This document shows positions 62,831 to 64,000 of a stretch of 64,000 bases of DNA, in pieces. Origin of the DNA: DATEOR01 sp963841425 (GTDB taxonomy: Bacteria > Actinomycetota > Thermoleophilia > Gaiellales > Gaiellaceae); NCBI GenBank assembly GCA_963841425.1, contig CAWJCL010000002.1, positions 558,001-622,000 on the forward strand, in the 5' to 3' direction. The first letter of the stretch is position 1. Each line of letters begins with the position of its first letter. The notes under the pieces were generated by a model, which was not told the origin of the DNA, searched no databases, and saw nothing but the letters and a program-made list of their open reading frames with translations. The translations under genes and the position numbers were made by a program.

Positions 62831-64000
62831 ACCACGGCGCAGTCGTCCGAGAGCTCCCCGCCGGCAAAGCTCTTGCAGTCGGCGAGCACCGCCTCGGCGA
62901 GCTCCTGGGGGCCGAGCTCGGCGCGGCGGCGCAACAGGTCGTCGAGCCGCTCCTCGCCGTAGAGCTCGCCGTCGCGGCGCGCCTCGATGACTCCGTCCGT
63001 GTAGAGGACGACGGTCGTGCCGGGCACGAGCTCGTCCCGCGCAACCTCGTACTCCTGGTCGGAGTCGATGCCGAGCGCGAGCCCGTGGCCTCCCAGCTCT
63101 CCGACTTGGCCGTCGGGAGCAACGACGCGCGCGGGCGGGTGGCCGGCACTCGCGCACGCGACGGTGCTCGACTCGGGGTCGAGGAGCACGTAGAGCATCG
63201 TGATGAACTTCCCGGTCTCGATCTCGTCGAGGACGACCTCATTCGCGGCCGCGAGGAAGTCGGCGGGCTCCGGGTGCATGCGCGCGAGAGCGCGGAAGCT
63301 GAACTTGGCCATGGCCATGTCGGCGGCGGCCTGGATGCCTTTGCCGGTGACGTCGCCGAGGACGACCGCGAGCCGCCCGTCGTCGAGGTGGAGGAAGTCG
63401 TACACGTCTCCGCCGACGTCCACCCGCGCGGCCGACTGGTAGACGTGCCCGACCTCGATCCCGACGACGTCCGGGAGCGCGCTCGGAAGAAGCGAGCGCT
63501 GCATGGTCTCGGAGAAGTCCTTCTGCTGCTGGTAGAGGCGCGCGTTGTCGATCGCGAGCGCGGCCTGGCCCGCCAAGGTCATCGCCACATCGACGGTCTC
63601 CCGCTCGAGTGGCCGCGCGGGGTCGAGGGAGAGGAGCGTCAGCGTGCCCAGGATCTCGCCGGGAGTGGCGAGGGGGAGAACGGCAGCACTCCCTCCCTGG
63701 GCGAGGAACGGCTCGAGCGTCCTGTGCGCGTCGTGGGCTTCGGCCATGCCCGGCTGGAGAAGGACGGGCCGGCCCGAGCGGAGGAGCCGCCGCGCGAGTG
63801 GCGCGTCCATCGGCTGCGGCAGCGCGAGCAGGCGTTCCGCCGTCTCCCGCAGGGCGGGCTCCCCGACGTGGATCGCCTTCGACTCCAGAACCTCCCCGCG
63901 CGCGCCGGGCATGCGGATCACGGCCGCGTCGAGGTCGAAGAGCTGCACCATCGTCTTGGTCACAGCCGCGAGCGTCGCGTCGAGCGAAAGGCTCTCGGCG
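62809..64000 (-). CDS. GAF-SpoIIE type PP2C phosphatase, 5' end outside window
   Basis: About 396 residues are visible. A GTG at 63963 is in frame, but the GAF-like sequence continues upstream to the window edge (ESLSLDATLAAVTKTMVQLF), so the gene is longer. GAF domain about 1-160; SpoIIE/PP2C domain from VGHVYQSAARVDVGGDVYDF (metal-binding Asp) through VVLGDVTGKG and ELSDDCAVV. Environmental phosphatase in partner-switching sigma-factor control. Its stop lies inside the start of the spermidine synthase-like gene. Confidence 0.9.
   Translation of the reverse strand, partial: AESLSLDATLAAVTKTMVQLFDLDAAVIRMPGARGEVLESKAIHVGEPALRETAERLLALPQPMDAPLARRLLRSGRPVLLQPGMAEAHDAHRTLEPFLAQGGSAAVLPLATPGEILGTLTLLSLDPARPLERETVDVAMTLAGQAALAIDNARLYQQQKDFSETMQRSLLPSALPDVVGIEVGHVYQSAARVDVGGDVYDFLHLDDGRLAVVLGDVTGKGIQAAADMAMAKFSFRALARMHPEPADFLAAANEVVLDEIETGKFITMLYVLLDPESSTVACASAGHPPARVVAPDGQVGELGGHGLALGIDSDQEYEVARDELVPGTTVVLYTDGVIEARRDGELYGEERLDDLLRRRAELGPQELAEAVLADCKSFAGGELSDDCAVVCLRLIP

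Overview
The window is high-G+C, gene-dense chromosomal DNA with frequent GTG/TTG starts, many 1-4 bp stop/start overlaps and several promoters of the type TANNNT followed 6-8 bases later by a start codon (leaderless mRNA). Gene content (actinobacterial-type short Ppx/GppA, VLRF1-type eRF1-like protein, FdxA-type ferredoxin, DUF3105 gene, CydABDC, AddAB-like nuclease) suggests Actinomycetota, perhaps the Thermoleophilia (Gaiellales/Solirubrobacterales); that placement is inference. No integrase, transposase, phage gene, CRISPR array, rRNA or replication origin was seen.

Layout. 1-4.0 kb (minus): 2-oxoacid:ferredoxin oxidoreductase genes (gamma, alpha, partial beta) and a zinc alcohol dehydrogenase. 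4.0-10 kb: initiator tRNA-Met, Ppx/GppA phosphatase, hydrolase, CBS protein, Glu/Leu-type dehydrogenase (apparently frameshifted near its N-terminus), NfeD-like protein, GAP-family protein, DMT permease. 10-13 kb (minus): MFS exporter with two membrane proteins. 13.2-14.6 kb: a compact MalT/LuxR-type regulator flanked on both sides by the palindrome CACCTAGGTG.

14.66-29.03 kb (plus) is one uninterrupted run of twelve genes with no gap above 8 bp: small protein, glucose-6-phosphate dehydrogenase, GH15 glucosidase, GMC oxidoreductase, aldose 1-epimerase, SnoaL-like protein, NDH-2, cytochrome bd (cydAB), its assembly exporter (cydDC) and a BASS transporter. Read together this looks like a sugar-oxidation module that carries its own quinol oxidase, with the palindrome at its head. 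29.1-31.3 kb is an island of lower G+C with a lone Flp pilin, bounded by an intact tRNA-Leu and a decayed copy of its 3' part; next to it is a DUF3105 gene broken by five apparent single-base insertions.

31.3-44.6 kb holds nucleic-acid and redox maintenance: DinG-like helicase, RmuC, VLRF1-type eRF1-like protein, thioredoxin reductase, PAS protein, endonuclease III, AddA-like and AddB-like helicase-nuclease. 44.7-52.8 kb (minus) is a seven-gene sugar operon: MalK-type ATPase, binding protein, two permeases (one with an inserted extracytoplasmic beta domain), a second GH15 protein, an FAD oxidoreductase and a membrane-anchored beta-helix protein. 52.9-57.6 kb: isocitrate/isopropylmalate dehydrogenase-family protein, MFS transporter, hydrolase, degenerate MBL protein, ferredoxin, receiver-like protein. 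57.7-64 kb (minus): cytochrome c/thiol-redox genes (tlpA-like, ccmH, ccdA with a striking structured leader), L,D-transpeptidase, glycerophosphodiesterase, spermidine synthase-like membrane protein and a partial SpoIIE-type phosphatase running off the end.
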